Source of the DNA: Peptoniphilaceae bacterium
GTDB lineage: Bacteria; Bacillota; Clostridia; Tissierellales; Peptoniphilaceae
Assembly (NCBI GenBank): GCA_030152565.1
Contig: JASLJE010000040.1
Coordinates: 25,600-89,599 of the forward strand
Direction: 5' to 3'
DNA: 64,000 nt
Part shown: positions 17,949 to 26,356 of the stretch, piece after piece
How the letters are laid out: every line of letters starts with the position of its first letter
Numbering within the stretch: position 1 is the stretch's first letter
Notes under the pieces: generated by a model
What the model saw: only the letters and a program-made list of their open reading frames with translations
What the model was told of the DNA's origin: nothing
Database searches by the model: none
Program-made: the position numbers and the translations under genes

Positions 17949-18672
17949 CTATACTCTCCTTTGTAAATCTATTAAACTCATACAAACCCATGGCTACAGC
18001 TATAGGTAGGTTAAAGCTATCAATTAAATTACTTTGGGGGATAAAAATCTTTCTTCCATATTTTTCATAGTAGTCAGGTAGGCCACTTCCCTCATTTCCA
18101 AAAACTAGAGAATAGGTTCCCTCTTCCTTCTGTCTATAGATGGAGTCTTCTTCCCTTCTAGACAACATGAAAAGATAAAGTTTCCTCTCTGGAAAATCTT
18201 CCAAATAGGCTTCCATGGTTGGATAGTGGTGAAACCTTATATTAAAAATAGATCCCATAGATGCTCTTATGGTTTTAGGATTGTAGATATCTGCAACATT
18301 TCCAATCAAGACCAAGTCTAAAAGATCAAAGCCACTCATGGTCCTAATAATAGTTCCCATATTTCCCATATCAGAAACCTCATTTAAAACAATGTGGTTC
18401 TTATCTTTTAACCTACTGGTAAACTTATTAAAAACTCCCACCACATAAACATTATTTTTATTGGCCAACCTATTAATCATCTTATTATTAATAGAGTAGT
18501 CTATCTTGTTTTTTCTTAAAAGATCTATTAATTCTTCTTTTTCATTAAAATCTTCCCTTATATAAACCTCTCTTACCAAGTCTGGTCTTTTATTTATCAT
18601 TTCAATGGTAGGAAAGGCTCCTAGTGTATATGAATAATTAGCTTTCTTAGTATATTTTTTTATTTTTTCCAT
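17941..18672 (-). CDS. TrmH/SpoU-family RNA methyltransferase
   Basis: A 243-residue SPOUT-class 2'-O-methyltransferase that acts on rRNA or tRNA using SAM. The N-terminal substrate-binding region (residues about 1-85) is followed by the knotted SPOUT domain with motif 1 LNEVSDMGNMGTIIRTMSGF, motif 2 LVFGNEGSGLP, and motif 3 SFNLPIAVAMGLYEF. In the motif 1 position usually written NxGxxxR, the sequence keeps the N and R. The target nucleotide is unknown. First gene of the trmH-HAD-dsbA operon. Confidence 0.9.
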   Translation of the reverse strand: MEKIKKYTKKANYSYTLGAFPTIEMINKRPDLVREVYIREDFNEKEELIDLLRKNKIDYSINNKMINRLANKNNVYVVGVFNKFTSRLKDKNHIVLNEVSDMGNMGTIIRTMSGFDLLDLVLIGNVADIYNPKTIRASMGSIFNIRFHHYPTMEAYLEDFPERKLYLFMLSRREEDSIYRQKEEGTYSLVFGNEGSGLPDYYEKYGRKIFIPQSNLIDSFNLPIAVAMGLYEFNRFTKESIDE

Positions 18673-18783
18673 CTTCTACCTCACTTTCCTATTATACTAC
18701 TATGGCCTTAATATGCCACTTTCCTTTTACATCTTAGCTATTAAAGGATATAATTATAATAATATATTAACACAGGAGGAGAA

Positions 18784-20250
18784 ATGATTACTAGAAAAGA
18801 TAGAAACCTTTCCATGCTAATGGATTTTTATGAACTAACCATGGCTAATGGTTTCTTAGAAAATGACTATCATAATACGATTGCATACTTTGATTTGTAC
18901 TTTAGAAATGTACCTGATGACGGTGGCTTTGCCATAATAGCCGGCCTAGAATCAGTTATTGAATACATTGAAGGCCTACATTTTAGCAAGGATGAGGTAG
19001 ACTTCTTAAGATCTAAAAATATGTTTAATGAGGATTTCCTAAACTATTTGGAAGATTTTAAGTTTGAATGTGATGTATGGGCAGTACCTGAGGGATCTAT
19101 TATTTTCCCCAATGAACCTATTATCACAGTGAGGGGACCTATTATCCAGGCCCAACTACTGGAGACCATGCTCTTATTAACCATCAACCACCAATCCCTT
19201 ATAGCTACTAAGACCAATAGGGTGGTAAGGGCGGCAGATGGAAGACCTGTTATGGAATTTGGTTCTAGAAGGGCCCAAGGTCCTGATGCAGCTACCCTAG
19301 GTGCCAAGGCTTCCTATATAGCTGGAGCTGCTGGAACTGCCAATACTCTAACAGACTATCTTTACGGTGTTCCTGCCCTAGGAACCATGGCCCACTCCTG
19401 GGTCCAATCATTTCCTACAGAACTAGAGGCCTTTGAAGCCTATACTAGGATTTACCCTGACAACTGTGTCCTTTTGGTTGATACCTATGACACCTTAAAA
19501 TCAGGTATACCAAATGCTATAAAGTGTTTTGACAATATCTTAAAACCTATGGGCATAAGACCTAAGGGTATCAGGCTAGACTCAGGTGATATAGCCTATC
19601 TGTCCAAGAAGGCTAGAAAGATGCTTGACGAAGCTGGCTATGAAGACTGTGGTATAGTTGCTTCAAACTCCCTGGATGAGTATAAGATTAGGGACATTCT
19701 TTTACAAGGAGCTAAACTAGATTCCTTTGGAGTTGGTGAAAGTCTTATTACCTCCAAGTCCAGTCCAGTTTTTGGAGGAGTTTATAAGTTGGTAGCCATA
19801 GAAAAAGACGGTCAACTAATTCCTAAGATAAAGGTTTCAGAAAATATTGAAAAGATTACCACACCAGGATTTAAAAATGTGGTTAGACTTTACGATAAGG
19901 AAAGTGGCAAGGCCCAGGCTGATTTAATCATTCTTCACGATGAAGAAATAAATGATCAAGAGCCTTTAACCATCTTCCATCCTCTTTATACTTGGAAGAA
20001 AAAGACTCTTTATAACTTTACCTATAAGAAGTTGATGGTTCCTATCTATGAAAATGGAAAATTAGTTTATGACCTTCCATCACTTGAGGAAGTTAGAAAC
20101 TACTGTCTAGATGAAGTTGATTCCCTATGGGAAGAATACAAGAGATTTGATAGACCTCAAATCTATAAGGTAGACCTTAGTGAAAAACTATGGCAACTTA
20201 AAAATGATCTTTTAGCAGAAGCCAAAAGACAGGTAAATGAAATAAATTAG
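18784..20250 (+). CDS. pncB: Nicotinate phosphoribosyltransferase
   Basis: NAD-salvage enzyme: nicotinate plus PRPP plus ATP gives nicotinate mononucleotide. The 488 residues match the long Gram-positive PncB form. Recognised stretches are MDFYELTMANGF at the N-terminus, EFGSRRAQGPDAATLGAKASYIAG in the middle, GTMAHSWVQSF with the phosphorylated-histidine region, RLDSGDIAYL and GVGESLITSKSSPVFGGVYKLV. GGAGGAGAA precedes the ATG. Monocistronic; convergent with the M23 peptidase gene through a shared terminator. No NiaR-type operator was recognised upstream. Confidence 0.96.
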   Translation: MITRKDRNLSMLMDFYELTMANGFLENDYHNTIAYFDLYFRNVPDDGGFAIIAGLESVIEYIEGLHFSKDEVDFLRSKNMFNEDFLNYLEDFKFECDVWAVPEGSIIFPNEPIITVRGPIIQAQLLETMLLLTINHQSLIATKTNRVVRAADGRPVMEFGSRRAQGPDAATLGAKASYIAGAAGTANTLTDYLYGVPALGTMAHSWVQSFPTELEAFEAYTRIYPDNCVLLVDTYDTLKSGIPNAIKCFDNILKPMGIRPKGIRLDSGDIAYLSKKARKMLDEAGYEDCGIVASNSLDEYKIRDILLQGAKLDSFGVGESLITSKSSPVFGGVYKLVAIEKDGQLIPKIKVSENIEKITTPGFKNVVRLYDKESGKAQADLIILHDEEINDQEPLTIFHPLYTWKKKTLYNFTYKKLMVPIYENGKLVYDLPSLEEVRNYCLDEVDSLWEEYKRFDRPQIYKVDLSEKLWQLKNDLLAEAKRQVNEIN

Positions 20251-20256
20251 ATAAAA

Positions 20257-20286
20257 AAAAGGCTATCTCCTAAGAGATAGTCTTTC
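20257..20286. terminator. Bidirectional terminator between pncB and the M23 peptidase gene
   Basis: AGGCTATCTC, loop CTAA and GAGATAGTCT form a 10-bp stem containing one G-T pair, with A/T runs on both sides serving the two convergent genes. Confidence 0.85.
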
Positions 20287-21510
20287 TTATTGAATAAAAT
20301 TAAGGGGGTTTAATTTTACTCCATTTTTTATAACTTCAAAGTGGACATGGGGTCCTGTTGAAAATCCGGTTGAACCCATTCTTCCAATGTGTTCTCCCTT
20401 GTCTACCATGTCTCCAACTTTAACATCTACTCCAACCATGTGACCATAAAGAGTCACATAACCATTTCCATGGTCTATTTTTACGTGATTGCCCAGGCCA
20501 TAACTATTCCAGCCTGCTGCTATTACCCTACCGCCATCTGCCGCTACAATTGATGTACCTGTAGCATTGGCTATGTCAACACCTGTGTGGAAACTTCCCC
20601 ACCTATATTCAAATAAGCTGGTATACCTTCCCACTGTAGGCTTGATAAAACTATTGGTTGCCATTCCCTTAGGTCTTTCCTTATTACCTATAAGAATAAT
20701 CTTGTCTTGTTTTTTCTTTAATACTTCTTTTGATTCTACATATTTTTCTGCCAACTCGCCATTTTCGTAAATATACTTAGTAGTTATTTTTAGTTGGCCC
20801 TTAGATCCTTCTTGGCTGACTTTTTTTTCGCCAATATAAAGTTCATCTGTCTTTACTTCTCTTGTATTATAGTCAATATCCTTTGTATGGGTCTTTTCTT
20901 CCAGCTGTCTAACTAGAATTTTAGGAGTAAACTCATAAACCTTTACTTCCATGCCCTTCTTCAATAGGTTATCTTCTTCTTTAAGCTCATTTAAGCTTAT
21001 AAATTCTTCTTTTTCTATACTGTACTTACTGATAAAGTCATCTATTTTAATATCTTCTTTTATCTTGATAAGTTCTTCTTTTTTCTCTTGGTATAGGACC
21101 TTGTATCTCAAGTCCTTTATGTCTGTGATCTCATCCTTTAGAATAGGCTTTCTTTCCAAGCTTATTTGAGGGATTAAATCATAGTCTAGCTTATTATCAA
21201 ACAATAGCTTTTCAACCATGTCCTTTAATTCGCTTATAACTTGGTTAGAATCTTCAAAGTAACCTATAGATTCTTCACCTATTACCAATTCGTAGGCTTC
21301 TGATATTCTAAGTTCTCCACCTATTGGTATATTTACTTGTCTGCTATCAAGATTTCCTTCTTTAATAGCCTTATTCACATCTATGTATTTATCTTCTTCT
21401 ACAATCTCAAAATTGTTTACTTCCTCAGCTCTCGCTGTGTTGGTACCCATAGTTAGTACACTTACTGTTAATACTGAAGCCATTAAGAGCTTCTTAAAAC
21501 TTTCCTTCAT
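20287..21510 (-). CDS. Secreted M23 (LytM-type) peptidase with G5 domain
   Basis: A 407-residue exported cell-wall hydrolase. A Sec signal peptide (KKLLMASVLTVSVLTMGTNTARA) ends at about residue 28. Two LysM-free helical stretches follow, then a G5 domain at about 205-285 (ITTKYIYENGELAEKYVESKE), and the M23 endopeptidase domain at about 300-407. Zinc ligands are visible in HTGVD and HVHFE, together with GLGNHVKIDHGNGYVTLYGHM. It would cleave peptidoglycan cross-links during growth. Its strong promoter is flanked by two WalR-like boxes, matching the known control of such autolysins by WalRK in other Firmicutes. Confidence 0.93.
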   Translation of the reverse strand: MKESFKKLLMASVLTVSVLTMGTNTARAEEVNNFEIVEEDKYIDVNKAIKEGNLDSRQVNIPIGGELRISEAYELVIGEESIGYFEDSNQVISELKDMVEKLLFDNKLDYDLIPQISLERKPILKDEITDIKDLRYKVLYQEKKEELIKIKEDIKIDDFISKYSIEKEEFISLNELKEEDNLLKKGMEVKVYEFTPKILVRQLEEKTHTKDIDYNTREVKTDELYIGEKKVSQEGSKGQLKITTKYIYENGELAEKYVESKEVLKKKQDKIILIGNKERPKGMATNSFIKPTVGRYTSLFEYRWGSFHTGVDIANATGTSIVAADGGRVIAAGWNSYGLGNHVKIDHGNGYVTLYGHMVGVDVKVGDMVDKGEHIGRMGSTGFSTGPHVHFEVIKNGVKLNPLNFIQ

Positions 21511-21521
21511 TTTACACCTCT

Positions 21522-21538
21522 TGTAACCAATCTGTAAT
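21522..21538. promoter_or_regulatory. WalR-like box in the leader of the M23 peptidase gene
   Basis: TGTAAC, five bases, TGTAAT: an exact match to the published WalR consensus TGTWAH-N5-TGTWAH. It lies downstream of the -10 box, in the untranslated leader. Confidence 0.6.
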
Positions 21539-21551
21539 ATTTACTTAATAT

Positions 21552-21580
21552 AATATACCTTCTTCGTAAAGCTTTGTCAA
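21552..21580 (-). promoter_or_regulatory. Promoter of the M23 peptidase gene
   Basis: Minus strand TTGACA (21575-21580) and TATATT (21552-21557) with a 17-base spacer. Confidence 0.8.
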
Positions 21581-21597
21581 TTTATATATATATAATA

Positions 21598-21614
21598 GTT
21601 ACAAACTAGTTACT
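21598..21614. promoter_or_regulatory. Second WalR-like box upstream of the M23 promoter
   Basis: On the minus strand AGTAAC, five bases, TGTAAC: one mismatch to the WalR consensus. It sits 18 bases upstream of the -35 element, a usual place for activator binding. Confidence 0.5.
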
Positions 21615-21630
21615 TTTATCTTTAGATATT

Positions 21631-21665
21631 AAAAAAAGGTAATAGTTTTATCTATTACCTTTTTA
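21631..21665 (-). terminator. Terminator of pta
   Basis: AAAAGGTAATAG and CTATTACCTTTT flank a short loop; T runs are present on the minus strand after the pta stop codon. Confidence 0.85.
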
Positions 21666-21686
21666 GTCATTTTTTTTATTTCTTTA

Positions 21687-22679
21687 CTAATCTAATGATT
21701 GAGCTGCTGTAATTATACCAATTTTATATACATCTTCAGCACTACATCCTCTAGATAAGTCATTTATAGGCTTATTCAATCCTTGTAAAATTGGACCTAG
21801 AGCTTCATAGCCACCAAGTCTTTGAGCTACCTTGTAGGCAATGTTTCCTGATTGTAATTCAGGGAAAATAAATACATTTGCCTTACCAGCTACCTTTGAC
21901 TTAGGAGCTTTTAAGATAGCAACTGTCGGATCTATAGCTGCGTCAAATTGTAATTCTCCATCGATAGGAATATTTAATCCATTTTCCTTAGCTAATTCAT
22001 TAGCTATAACTGTAGCACTCGCCATTTTTTCTTGTTGTGGAGCACTTGCTGATCCCTTAGTAGAGAAACTTAACATGGCAACCTTTGGATCTATTCCAAA
22101 TGTCTTAGCTGTTTCAGCAGAAACAATTGCGATTTCTCCTACTTGTTGGTCAGTTAATTCTATATTAATAGCAATATCAGCGAATAAGTATCTTTCGCCT
22201 TCCTTGCCTAACATTACCATAGCTCCTGATGTTCTTGAAACACCTGGTTTAGTCTTTATTATTTGAAGAGCTGGTCTTACAGTATCTCCTGTTGAGTGGA
22301 TAGCACCACTTACCATACCATCAGCCATTCCCATTTGTACCATCATGGTTCCAAAGTAGTTAGGTTGCTTTATCAAATCTCTAGCTTGTTCTTCTGTAGC
22401 CTTACCCTTTCTAATCTTTACTAATTCAGCGACCATTTCGTCTTCTTTTTCATAATTAGCAGGATCAATTACTACCATTTCTTCCAAGTCTAGGTTACTG
22501 TCCTTAGCTAGGTTTTTTACATGATCTAAATTTCCAAGTACGATTGGTTTAATCAAGCCTTCATTATAGTGTCTAACTGCAGCTGATAAAACTCTTATAT
22601 CATGTCCTTCAGGAAAAACTATTACCTTGTCTTTTCCTTCAATCTTCTTTGATAAATCTTCAATTACAGAATTTTTCAT
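21687..22679 (-). CDS. pta: Phosphate acetyltransferase
   Basis: Interconverts acetyl-CoA and acetyl phosphate; with acetate kinase it yields ATP in fermentation. The 330-residue single-domain form is typical of Firmicutes. Conserved blocks include VIVFPEGHDIRVLSAA, GMADGMVSGAIHSTGDTVRPALQII, FSTKGSASAPQ and DGELQFDAAIDP. It follows the DUF4446 gene by only 10 bases, so it may be read from the cinA-parA-parB operon, an unusual partner for a partition locus. No ackA is present in the window. Confidence 0.95.
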   Translation of the reverse strand: MKNSVIEDLSKKIEGKDKVIVFPEGHDIRVLSAAVRHYNEGLIKPIVLGNLDHVKNLAKDSNLDLEEMVVIDPANYEKEDEMVAELVKIRKGKATEEQARDLIKQPNYFGTMMVQMGMADGMVSGAIHSTGDTVRPALQIIKTKPGVSRTSGAMVMLGKEGERYLFADIAINIELTDQQVGEIAIVSAETAKTFGIDPKVAMLSFSTKGSASAPQQEKMASATVIANELAKENGLNIPIDGELQFDAAIDPTVAILKAPKSKVAGKANVFIFPELQSGNIAYKVAQRLGGYEALGPILQGLNKPINDLSRGCSAEDVYKIGIITAAQSLD

Positions 22680-22689
22680 TTAAATCTCC

Positions 22690-23505
22690 TTATAAAATAT
22701 TATTTACAGCTTTTTCCAAAGCCTTTGTTTCCTCTGGGGATAATTCTACCAAAGGATCTCCATTCTTAATTTCCTTAGAATAAGTATATGAAGCATCTCT
22801 TCCATTTATACTAGTTATTATTACCCCACTGTTAAACCCATCTAACAATACCAAAGAAAATGATAAATTTCCACTTTGATTTTCCAAGGCATCATATTTA
22901 TATAGGGATACTTTTTGTATTGATAAACTTACATTTTCTCTAATGTTTTTTATCTCCCTATCTATTTTATCAGTTATTCTTTCATTTTCCACCTTTATTT
23001 TATGGTCCAGATTATTTTTCAAACTCAGGTATTGGTCTTCCAAACTCTTATAGCTATCAAAGTTATTCTTTTCCAATTCTTTAAATTGTCCATCTAGATC
23101 TAGGTCCATCTCATCCAACCTTTTATTTATAGACTGGTTAAAGTGATTAAAGTCGGCTTGAAGCTGGCTGTTTTCATCAAGTATCTTGTCTTCCAATAGC
23201 TTGATAGTCTCTTCATTACTGTTGTCAAGGCGTTTATTAATATTGGCATAGTTAGACTTACTGTCTTTACTAAGTTTTGTATAGTTATATTCTAAGGCCT
23301 TTATCTTCTTCACACCTATCTCCAAGTCTCTAGAGTGGGACTTTAACAAATCTTCCAACTTTAATTCCCCTCTCCCTCTTAGAAGCAGGTCATATCTCTT
23401 ACTCAACCTGTTTAACTTATGGTTGGTGTTTATAACCTTATAGCTTAGGTATAAAACCAACAGTGATACTACAACCATAAATATTGTAATTAATTTCTCG
23501 CTCAT
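22690..23505 (-). CDS. DUF4446-family membrane-anchored coiled-coil protein
   Basis: A 271-residue protein with one N-terminal membrane helix (residues about 5-22), a coiled-coil region of roughly 120 residues (about 60-190), and a C-terminal domain (YKYDALENQSGNLSFSLVLLDGFNSGVIITSINGRDASYTYSKEI) that matches the DUF4446 family habitually found beside parA/parB in Clostridia. Typical members, as recalled, are about 150-170 residues, so the coiled coil appears expanded. Its start overlaps the parB stop codon. A role as a membrane partner of the partition or origin region is inferred from context only. Confidence 0.75.
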   Translation of the reverse strand: MSEKLITIFMVVVSLLVLYLSYKVINTNHKLNRLSKRYDLLLRGRGELKLEDLLKSHSRDLEIGVKKIKALEYNYTKLSKDSKSNYANINKRLDNSNEETIKLLEDKILDENSQLQADFNHFNQSINKRLDEMDLDLDGQFKELEKNNFDSYKSLEDQYLSLKNNLDHKIKVENERITDKIDREIKNIRENVSLSIQKVSLYKYDALENQSGNLSFSLVLLDGFNSGVIITSINGRDASYTYSKEIKNGDPLVELSPEETKALEKAVNNIL

Positions 23506-24347
23506 ACTTCTCTCCCATCAATTAAATAATCAATTATACTTTCCACTTGCTCATCAGAATATGCCTCTATGGTCAAGGACCATTTCTTATTGGTCTTGGT
23601 CAAGCTGACCTTGGTCCCTAGGGCTTCCTTAAGTTTATCTTCCATGTCAACTATGTAGATGTCCTTGGCCTCTTCTTTTTTCCCAGGCCTATTCTTCTTT
23701 TCCAGTTCATTTACTGTAAGTTTCTTATCCTCTATATCAGCCAAGTACTTATGTCTATGATCCAAGTCCTTGATGGATAAAAGAGCCCTTGCCTGACTGG
23801 AACTAATCTTTCCTTCTACCAACTTCTTCTTAGACTTGTCATCCAGGTTTAAGAGCCTAAGATTATTGGCTATATAGGATCTGGACTTACCCAGCCTATC
23901 AGCTAAATCTTGTTGGGTTAAACCATAGTCATCCATAATAGACCTATAGGCCAAGGCCTCTTCCAAAGGATTTAGATCTTCTCTTTGGATATTTTCTATG
24001 ACAGCCACCATATCCTGGGTCCTACTATCATAGTCCTTTATAAGGGCTTCTACCCTTTCTAAGCCTAATTTTTGACAGGCCCTATACCTTCTTTCACCCG
24101 CTATTATTTCATAGCCATCTTGGCTAGGGCTTAGGATAATTGGTTGAATAAGTCCGTATTCCCTTATTGATTGGGCCAGCTCATCTAGAGCATCTTCATC
24201 AAATGTCTTTCTAGGCTGGTCCTTTCTAGCTTTAATCTTATCTATATCAACAAGGACAACTCCCTGGTCCTTGTCACTTGTCTCTAGCTTATCTGGTATT
24301 AGGGCTGAAAGTCCCTTTCCCAGTCCCTTCTTCTTAATCTTTATCAC
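23502..24347 (-). CDS. parB: ParB/Spo0J chromosome-partitioning protein
   Basis: CTP-dependent DNA clamp that loads at parS and recruits SMC. The 281 residues show the KGLGKGLSALIPD N-terminus that stimulates ParA, the CTP-binding ParB/Srx motifs (RKDQPRKTFDEDALDELAQSI; GERRYRACQKLGL; IENIQREDLNPLEEA), the parS-reading helix-turn-helix (TQQDLADRLGKSRSYIANNLRLL) and a C-terminal dimer domain. The start is uncertain: the GTG at 24347 abuts the AAGGAG site with no spacer, whereas an in-frame ATT at 24338 lies 8 bases after it. It overlaps parA by 14 bases. Confidence 0.95.
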   Translation of the reverse strand: MIKIKKKGLGKGLSALIPDKLETSDKDQGVVLVDIDKIKARKDQPRKTFDEDALDELAQSIREYGLIQPIILSPSQDGYEIIAGERRYRACQKLGLERVEALIKDYDSRTQDMVAVIENIQREDLNPLEEALAYRSIMDDYGLTQQDLADRLGKSRSYIANNLRLLNLDDKSKKKLVEGKISSSQARALLSIKDLDHRHKYLADIEDKKLTVNELEKKNRPGKKEEAKDIYIVDMEDKLKEALGTKVSLTKTNKKWSLTIEAYSDEQVESIIDYLIDGREV

Positions 24348-25098
24348 TCCTTCTAATTAACTCTTGGGCCAGGTCTTGATAGGCCCAGGCTCCCTTAGAA
24401 GCCTTATCATAGGTAAATATATCTAGGCCATGGGATGGCGCCTCTGCCAATCTTACATTCCTAGGTATCATGGTTTCATAAACCAAATCTTTAAAGTAGG
24501 ACCTGACCTCTTCTAGAACCTCTCTTGATAGATTGTTTCTAGCATCATACATGGTCACTACTATTCCCTCTATGACTAAATCTGGATTTAAAGACCTTTT
24601 TACCAGGTCCAAAGTTTTCATAAGAGATCCTAATCCTTCCAAGGAATAGTACTCTGCCTGGATGGGTATTAAGACCGAATCACTGGCTGTCAAGGCATTT
24701 ATAGTTAGTATACTAAGAGATGGTGGACAGTCAATTAAGACATAGTCATAAGATCCTATTCCTTCCAGCTTAGCCTTTAATAAACCTTCCCTGTCCTCTA
24801 TATTTACAGCTTCTATCTCTAGTCCAGCCAAGTTGCTATCAGCCGGTATAATCTTTACTCCTTCTATACTACTAGTCTGTATAGCTTTATCAAGGTCTAT
24901 ATTGTCAGTTAAAAGATCGTAGAGGCTTGCCCCCTCTCCTTCTTCTTCAAGGCCTAGTCCTGAACTAGTATTGGCCTGAGGGTCCATGTCTATTAAAAGA
25001 ATGTTTTTTCCCTCTCTTGCCAGGCCTGCTGCCAAATTTATAGCAGTCGTGGTCTTACCCACTCCTCCCTTTTGATTAAATACACTTATTATCTTCAT
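24334..25098 (-). CDS. parA: ParA/Soj chromosome-partitioning ATPase
   Basis: Deviant-Walker ATPase that regulates DnaA and works with ParB in origin segregation. 254 residues, with the Walker A' KGGVGKTT at about 10-17, the A' motif LIDMDPQANTSSGLG, and Walker B YVLIDCPPSLSIL. The first lysine of the deviant Walker motif is present, allowing the dimer sandwich. AAGGAGTAGCC precedes the ATG. The gene follows cinA by 20 bases and overlaps parB. Confidence 0.97.
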   Translation of the reverse strand: MKIISVFNQKGGVGKTTTAINLAAGLAREGKNILLIDMDPQANTSSGLGLEEEGEGASLYDLLTDNIDLDKAIQTSSIEGVKIIPADSNLAGLEIEAVNIEDREGLLKAKLEGIGSYDYVLIDCPPSLSILTINALTASDSVLIPIQAEYYSLEGLGSLMKTLDLVKRSLNPDLVIEGIVVTMYDARNNLSREVLEEVRSYFKDLVYETMIPRNVRLAEAPSHGLDIFTYDKASKGAWAYQDLAQELIRRSDKD

Positions 25099-25118
25099 GG
25101 CTACTCCTTAATACCATA

Positions 25119-26270
25119 TTATAACATAGGCCAGCTTAGATCCTTAAGTTTATCTTCCAAGGCTAGAAGGCTGTAGTCTATGGCAGCATTCTTTCCCTTT
25201 TCTATTATTATATCTCTAGACCCTATAAAGTTATGCTTGAAAACATGGTTCTTTCCCCTATACCTAATTCCTATATAGGCCAAGCCTACCTGGTCTCCCT
25301 TGGGTCCAGCATAGCCAGTTGTGGCCAGGCATAGGTCTGCTCCTGTTCTTTTATAAAGGCCTTCCAGCATGTCCTGACAAATCTCTGAAGATACTACTCC
25401 ATAGCTGTCTATTCTTTTTTTATCTACTCCTAAAAGCTCTTCCTTAGCCTCATTGGCATAGCTTACAAAGGCCTGGTCTATAATTTGAGAGGCATCTGGT
25501 ATCTTGATAAGGCTTGAGGCTATATTGCCCCCTGTAAAGGATTCTGCCGTCGCCAGCTTAAGGTTTTTCTCCCTTAGTCTTTCAACCAGGATCTCCTCTC
25601 TTTTTTGATGGCTATTGGAATAGATTAAAAGGCCAAATATATCCTTTATCTTCCTATCAAGCAGCTTAAACTTTTCCTCTACTTCCCTGTGTCCCTTAAG
25701 GTTTAATTGGATATAAACGCTGTTTTCATTGTCTATATAGGTTGTAACCTCTCTTAGGGTGTCAAAGCCAGCCTCTTCTATAAGCCTAAAGGTCTGCCCC
25801 TCTGTCAAAAAGGATATCCTATATATTTTATTCTTAACCACCAAGTCATTTTTGTTTTCCAATTCCCTATAGATAAAATCTATGAACATGGGTTCCAACT
25901 CCCTAGGCGGACCTGGCAGTAGAAGATATTTCTTATCCTCAGCTTGGTAGATCCTTCCCTGGGCTATTCCATACTTGTTTTCTAAAAGATCCAGGCTGTA
26001 ATCCTTATCCTCCAGGTGTTTTTCAACAACTGGCTGAGTTATGTCGTCATTGGTAGAGCCTAGTCCTCCTGTTAAGATAAACAGGTCCAGCTTAGGGTCA
26101 AGATAGGTTAGCAGGTCTTCTATCTGATTATAGTCGTCATTTACCGTCATATGTAGGCTGGTTTCATAGCCTAGAGTATTTAAATGGCTCATAATAAATT
26201 CTGAATTTGTATTTCTTATTCTTCCGTCTAAAAGTTCTTTTCCTATTGTTATTAATCCTACCCTCATCAT
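25119..26270 (-). CDS. cinA: CinA-family protein (competence/damage-inducible; NMN amidohydrolase-like)
   Basis: A 383-residue protein with an N-terminal MoCF/COG1058 domain (residues 1 to about 165, ITIGKELLDGRIRNTNSEF and LTGGLGSTNDDITQPV) and a C-terminal CinA/PncC domain (about 225-383, LATAESFTGGNIASSLI and ATTGYAGP), which in homologues deamidates nicotinamide mononucleotide. The usual TAESCTGG has Phe in place of Cys. First gene of the cinA-parA-parB-DUF4446 unit. The two parS-like palindromes and a possible -10 element lie just upstream. Confidence 0.9.
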   Translation of the reverse strand: MMRVGLITIGKELLDGRIRNTNSEFIMSHLNTLGYETSLHMTVNDDYNQIEDLLTYLDPKLDLFILTGGLGSTNDDITQPVVEKHLEDKDYSLDLLENKYGIAQGRIYQAEDKKYLLLPGPPRELEPMFIDFIYRELENKNDLVVKNKIYRISFLTEGQTFRLIEEAGFDTLREVTTYIDNENSVYIQLNLKGHREVEEKFKLLDRKIKDIFGLLIYSNSHQKREEILVERLREKNLKLATAESFTGGNIASSLIKIPDASQIIDQAFVSYANEAKEELLGVDKKRIDSYGVVSSEICQDMLEGLYKRTGADLCLATTGYAGPKGDQVGLAYIGIRYRGKNHVFKHNFIGSRDIIIEKGKNAAIDYSLLALEDKLKDLSWPML

Positions 26271-26281
26271 TTACTCCTTTA

Positions 26282-26297
26282 TGTTTCATATGAAACT
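26282..26297. promoter_or_regulatory. parS-like site 1
   Basis: TGTTTCATATGAAACT differs from the bacterial parS consensus (TGTTTCACGTGAAACA) at the central CG, here TA, and at the last base. It lies about 12 bases upstream of the cinA start codon, inside the probable leader. Confidence 0.7.
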
Positions 26298-26315
26298 TTC
26301 TTATATTATATCAAA

Positions 26316-26331
26316 TGTTTCATATGAAACA
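26316..26331. promoter_or_regulatory. parS-like site 2
   Basis: TGTTTCATATGAAACA is a perfect 16-base palindrome that matches parS except for TA in place of the central CG. A TATAAT-like -10 for cinA (minus strand, 26305-26310) lies between the two sites, so bound ParB could affect transcription of its own operon. Confidence 0.75.
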
Positions 26332-26356
26332 TAAAAAAAGCTGGAAAATCCAGCTT
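26331..26356 (-). terminator. Terminator of rsmG
   Basis: AAGCTGG, loop, CCAGCTT followed on the minus strand by seven T. It isolates the mnmE-mnmG-rsmG unit from the cinA-par unit. Confidence 0.88.
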
